This document shows positions 59,766 to 64,000 of a DNA stretch of 64,000 nucleotides, one piece after another. The DNA is from Trogon surrucura (lineage: Eukaryota > Chordata > Aves > Trogoniformes > Trogonidae), in the NCBI GenBank assembly GCA_020746105.1, contig CM036658.1, forward strand, positions 13,438,689-13,502,688, written 5' to 3'. How positions within the stretch are numbered: the first letter of the stretch is position 1; each line of letters begins with the position of its first letter. The notes beneath the pieces were generated by a model. The model was not told where the DNA came from. It made no database searches and saw only the letters and a program-made list of their open reading frames with translations. The translations under genes and the position numbers were made by a program.

Positions 59766-62612
59766 ACATCAAAACAGTGACCCAGCTTAAGTGCATCCAC
59801 TCCAACATGGATGGCGCAAGCAATGGTAACAGATGTTTCTCCATTAAATCTCTTAGGTGGCTGTATACCAATGCAAGAAGCATGAGGAAGAAGCAGGGGG
59901 AATTAGAACTCTGTACGTGGTTGAAGAACTACGATCTCATTGGGATTACAGAGAGTGGTGGGACAGCTCACATAACTGGAATGTGGGCCTTGATGGCTCT
60001 GTTCTTTTTAGGAAAGACAGACCAACAAGGCGAGGGGGTGGAGTTGCTCTTTACGTGACAGAGCAACTGGAATGTATCAAGATCTATCCAGGGGCAGATG
60101 AGGAGCAAGTTGAGTGTTTGTGGGTGAGAATTAAGGGGCAAGGTAGCATAGGTGATGCTGTGGTGGATGTGTATTACAGACCACCTGATCAGGAGGAGAA
60201 AGTTGATGAGGCCTTTTGCAGGCAGCTGACAGCAGCCTCTCAATCCCAGGCCCTGGTTCTCATGGGGGATTTCAACTACCCGGGTATTTGCTGGAAGTCC
60301 CACACAGCCAGCCATCCTGAGTCCAGGAGGTTCCTCCAGTGCATCGAAGATAATTTTTTGATGCAAATGGTGAATGAGCTGACCAGGAGAGGAGCACTGC
60401 TGGGCCTTGTGCTCGCCAACAAGCAAGGTCTGGTTGAAGCAGTGAAGGTTGAGGGCAATCTTGGCTGCAGCGACCATGGGATGGTATAGTTCAGGATCCT
60501 GTGTGGTAAAAACAGAATACCAAGCAGGATCACAGCCCTGGACTTCAGCAGGGCCAACTTTGGCCTTTTCAAGCAACTGCTAGGGGATACCCCATGGGAC
60601 AGGGAACTGGAAGGTAAAGACGCCCAAAAGAGTTGGTCAGTATTCAAGGACCACTTCTTCCAGGCTCAGGATCAGTGCATCCCAACAGGTAGGAAATCAA
60701 GGAAGAGATCCAGGAGACCTGCATGGTTAGCCAGGGATCTGCTGGGCAGAGTCAGGTGGAAGGGGAGGGTATATAAATTGTGGAAGGAAGGGGCTGGCCA
60801 CTTGGGTGGAGTATAGGATGGCTGTCAGAGAATGTAGGGAGGTGATTAGAAAAGCTAAGGACTCCTTGGAATTAAAACTCGTGAGGGAGGTCAAGGACAG
60901 CACAAAGGGCTTCAAATACATTGCTGACAAAACTAACACTAGAGGCAATGTAGGCCCTCTGGTGAATGAGGTGGGTGCTGTGGAGGCAGAGGATAGAAAG
61001 AAGGTAGAGTTACTGAATGCCTTCTTTGCCTCTGTCTACACTGCTGGAGACTGCCCTCAGGAGCCTCAGTTCCCTGAGGCCCCAGAGGAAGTCAAGATAA
61101 AGGAGGAGTTTGCCCTGGGTGATGAGGACTGGGTTAGGGATCAGTTTGAACACTTAAACATCCATAAATCCATGGGCCCTGATGGGATGCACCCACGGGT
61201 GCTGAGGGAGCTGGCGGGAGTCATTGCTAGGCCACTCTCCATCATCTTTGGTAAGTCATGGGTAACAGGTGAGGTGCCTGAAGACTGGAGGAAAGCGAAT
61301 GTCACTCCAGTCTATAAGAAGGGCAGGAAGGATGACCTGAGTAACTACAGACCAGTCAGCCTCACCTCCATCCCTGGAAAGGTGATGGAACGTCTTATCT
61401 TTGACACTGTCTCTAGGCATATCAAGGACAATAATGTTATTAGGAGCAGTCAGCATGGCTTTGCCAAGGGCAAGACATGTTTGACCAACCTGATAGCCTT
61501 TTATGAAGACATAACCAGGTGGATGGGTGGTGGCCGTGCAGTGGATGTGGTCTATCTGGATATCAGCAAGGCCTTTGACACTGTCTCCCACAGGACCCTC
61601 ATAGGTAAACTGAGAAAATGTGGTCTGGATGACCAAGTAGTGAAGTGGGTAGCTAATTGGTTGAAGGGAAGAAGTCAGAGAGTTGTGGTCAATGGGGCAG
61701 AGTCTAGCTGGAGACCTGTGTCTAGTGGGGTCCCTCAGGGGTCAGTGTTGGGGCCAGAGCTGTTCAATATATTCATCAATGACCTGGATGTGGGATTAGA
61801 GAGCTTTGTCAACAAGTTTGCTGATGACACGAAACTGGAAGGAGTGGTTGACACACCAGAAGGCTGTGCTGCCATTCAGAGAGACCTGGACAGGCTGGAG
61901 GGCTGGGCAGGGAGAAATCTGATGAAGTTCAACAAGGGCAAGTGTAGAGTCTTGCACCTGGGAAAGAATAACTCCGTGTGCCAGTATAAGTTGAAGACTG
62001 CCCTGCTGGAAAGAAGTGTAGGAGAAAGGGACCTGGGGGTTCTAGTGGACAGCAGGATGACCATGAGCCAGCAATGTGCCCTCGTGGCCAAGAAGGGCAA
62101 TGGCATCCTGGGGTGTATTAGAAGGGGAGTAGCAAGTAGGTTGAGAGACTTCTCTCTTCTCTGCTCTGGTGAGGCCACATCTGGAATATTGTGTCCAGTT
62201 CTGGGCCCCTTAGTTCAAGAGAGACAGGGAACTGCTTGAGAGAGTCCAGTGCAGAGCCACAAAGATGATGAAGAGAGTGGAGCATCTCCCTTATGAGAAA
62301 AGTTTGAAGGAGCTGGGTCTCTTTAGCTTGGAGAAGAGGAGGCTGAGGGGTGGCATCATTAATGTTTGTAAATATGTCAAGGGGAAGTGTCAGGAGTACA
62401 GAACCAGGCTCTTTTCAGTGACGTCCATTGACAGGATAAGGGGCAATGGGTGCAAGCTGGAACGTAGGAGGTTCCGTAAAAATATTCGAAAAAACTTTTT
62501 GAGTGTGAGGGTGACAGAGCACTGGCACAGGCTGCCCAGGGAGGTTGTGGAGTCTCCTTCTCTGGAGACATTCAAAACCTGCCTGGACGCGTTCCTGTGT
62601 GACCTACTGTAG
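59766..62612 (+). pseudogene. CR1 ORF2 (endonuclease-reverse transcriptase), frameshifted
   Basis: An AP-like endonuclease at about 59850-60480 keeps LYTNARSMRKKQGE, GITES, VYYRPPD, MGDFNYPG and SDHGMV. It has a frameshift near 59952 and a TAG at 60487-60489. A linker follows with a frameshift near 60790. The frame 60806-62239 (477 codons) is open and holds the whole [42 protein letters not shown] and the catalytic FADD at residues 338-341. A further frameshift near 62145 moves the C-terminal part (RRLRGG ... [12 protein letters not shown]) into the frame ending at 62612. An RT protein alone could be made in principle, but the element as a whole is dead. Confidence 0.92.
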
Positions 62613-62708
62613 GCGGTCCTGCTCTGGCAGGGGGGTTGGACTAGATGATCTTTTGAGGTCCCTTCCAACCCCTAACATTCTGTGATTCTGTGATTCTGTG
62701 ATTCTGTG

Positions 62709-63165
62709 ACCTCCACCTCACTACAACTCCCTTTTAGGCAGTTGTAGAGACCGGTATGTCCCCTTGGCCTCCTTTTCTCCAGAATAAACAAACCTATATG
62801 CCTCTGCTACTCCTTGTAAGACTTGTACTCTAATCCCTTCACAAGCTTCATTGATATTCTTTGTACATGCTCCAGCACTTCAACGTCTTTCTTGTCATGA
62901 GGGGCCCAAAACTGAACACAATATTCAAGATGTGGCTTCACTGGTGCCAAGTACACAGGGATGATTGCTTCCCTGGTCCTGCTAGCCATACTATTCCTGA
63001 TGCTGCTGGCCTTCCTGGCCACCTGGGCACACTGCTGGCTCATGATCAGCCTGCTGTCCATCAAAACCCTCAGGTCCCTATCTGCCTGGCAGCTCTCCAG
63101 TCAGTCTTCTCAAAGCCTGTAGCATTACATGAGATTGTTGTGACCCATGAATGACTCTCTATAAA
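62709..63165 (-). mobile_element. Older CR1, right half of the split element
   Basis: The continuation of 59134-59430 after the younger CR1. It includes the antisense ORF2 C-terminal part; the frame 62807-63064 has [16 protein letters not shown] and [18 protein letters not shown]. It ends near 63165 by 5' truncation, before the RT active site. Confidence 0.88.
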
Positions 63166-64000
63166 ATTTCCTATTATATTCCAAACCTAGCCTTTCTAAA
63201 AAGAACATTTGTCAGAATTTTTCCGGAATTTCGAATCTTAGACAAAATAAAATAGCCAGCATCAGGGGAGAGACATATGGCTTGTAAAACTGAAGCTGTA
63301 ATGATTTCAGTTGGCAGAGTTATAAAGCATGTTATAATGAGAAGTCATAATTGACCTACTATTACTAGATCTGCCTGAAATATCTACCTCTGTATGTGTA
63401 GGAATGTTTTAAAATTCGTATAGTTCATCGAAAGTACAAACATTTCACATGTTTATGAAACTGTGACTTTAATCATCATAGTGATGCTTAACTTGTTTCT
63501 ACAGAACTATAATCCTCAAATGACAGGTCAAGACCCTCAAGCAAGTAACTCATGAGGTGTTAGGTGGTAGAAGATGGAAAGCAGCAGCAGCTTAATATCC
63601 TGTGAACTGCCCAGAAGCTCAGTTTCTGGGAGTTGAGAATGTGAGAAAACATTGTAGCGATTGACAGCAAACATTTGTTAGCAAGGGATCAGCCTTTCAT
63701 TACTGGCAATGGCTCAATTTCTCCAAAAAGGGGAAGTAAACACAAACACTTGCTGTCAATTATTACTCCCTTTCTTCAAGACCTTGTTCTGAAGAGGCCA
63801 AGCTCTGAGCATAGGTATGACTTCACTAGGTTGTGCAAAGGATAGACCTTACAATGAGTTTGACCACTAGTATGATCTGCCTCATGGTTGCAGCAGTAAA
63901 GACAAAAAAGTGAACTTGCTTTGCAATTTGGATTTAAAGCAGAACTGAATATTTTTTCTTTCAGTTTACTGACTTTGATAGGCTCTTTTTATTTTAATGA
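63166..64000. other. Unique DNA, no gene identified
   Basis: AT-rich; no repeat or coding frame recognised up to the window edge. Confidence 0.55.

Larger units (their letters stand above)
59431..62708 (+). mobile_element. CR1 LINE, 3.3 kb, most complete copy in the window
   Basis: It carries the 3' part of ORF1 (esterase-like), the full endonuclease and RT regions of ORF2, the C-terminal domain and the 3' UTR with four ATTCTGTG units. It sits inside an older reverse CR1, with TGACC on each side (59426-59430 and 62707-62711), a short target duplication. It is 5'-truncated within ORF1. Its 3' repeat unit (ATTCTGTG) differs from the ATTCTATGAT of the 1782 and 8758 copies, so it is a different subfamily. 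Confidence 0.94.

Noticed and set aside
59857..60576. Minus-strand frames of 202 and 123 codons over the CR1 endonuclease
   Set aside because: They are shadows of the CR1 ORF2, whose endonuclease motifs are clear on the plus strand.

Overview
The window looks like a vertebrate nuclear genome, almost certainly a bird: AT-rich, gene-poor DNA with no bacterial features. It is seeded with CR1 LINEs, which are the dominant avian retrotransposon, and with several endogenous retrovirus LTRs. CR1 copies of more than one age are present. The copies at 1-1782 and 8128-8758 look nearly identical over their shared part, so this family was active recently. That fits a CR1-rich bird lineage, but the species cannot be read from this window.

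Layout. 1-5000 is a repeat nest: a CR1 (+), a degraded Tc1/mariner DNA transposon, and two CR1s (-), the second split by an 829-bp solo LTR. 5000-6000 holds a decayed TOPORS-like RING-finger gene (-) with a possible upstream exon and an RFX X-box-like site. 7820-8758 is a CR1 pair in opposite orientations. 9809-9909 is a hexanucleotide microsatellite. Further CR1 fragments lie at 13130, 15601, 19778 (2.2 kb), 28670 and 35508. Solo LTRs lie at 30574-31242 (+), 38102-38930 (+, same family as 3366-4194 but inverted) and 40655-41757 (-). 48190-54118 is a defective gammaretrovirus-like provirus with a 3' LTR but no visible 5' LTR. 59134-63165 is an older CR1 (-) split by a 3.3-kb younger CR1 (+) that keeps the end of ORF1 and most of ORF2.

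No complete host protein gene is visible. Four minus-strand segments (15215-15417, 22434-22639, 24141-24249, 43924-44221) look like coding exons, with splice-like borders and protein-like composition. I cannot name a gene for any of them, and chance open frames of this size are expected in 64 kb, so they are given only as leads.

Every transposon reading frame is broken, with one partial exception: the 477-codon RT frame at 60806-62239 is open but is cut off from its endonuclease and C-terminus by frameshifts. The window is therefore best read as transposon-built intergenic or intronic DNA.
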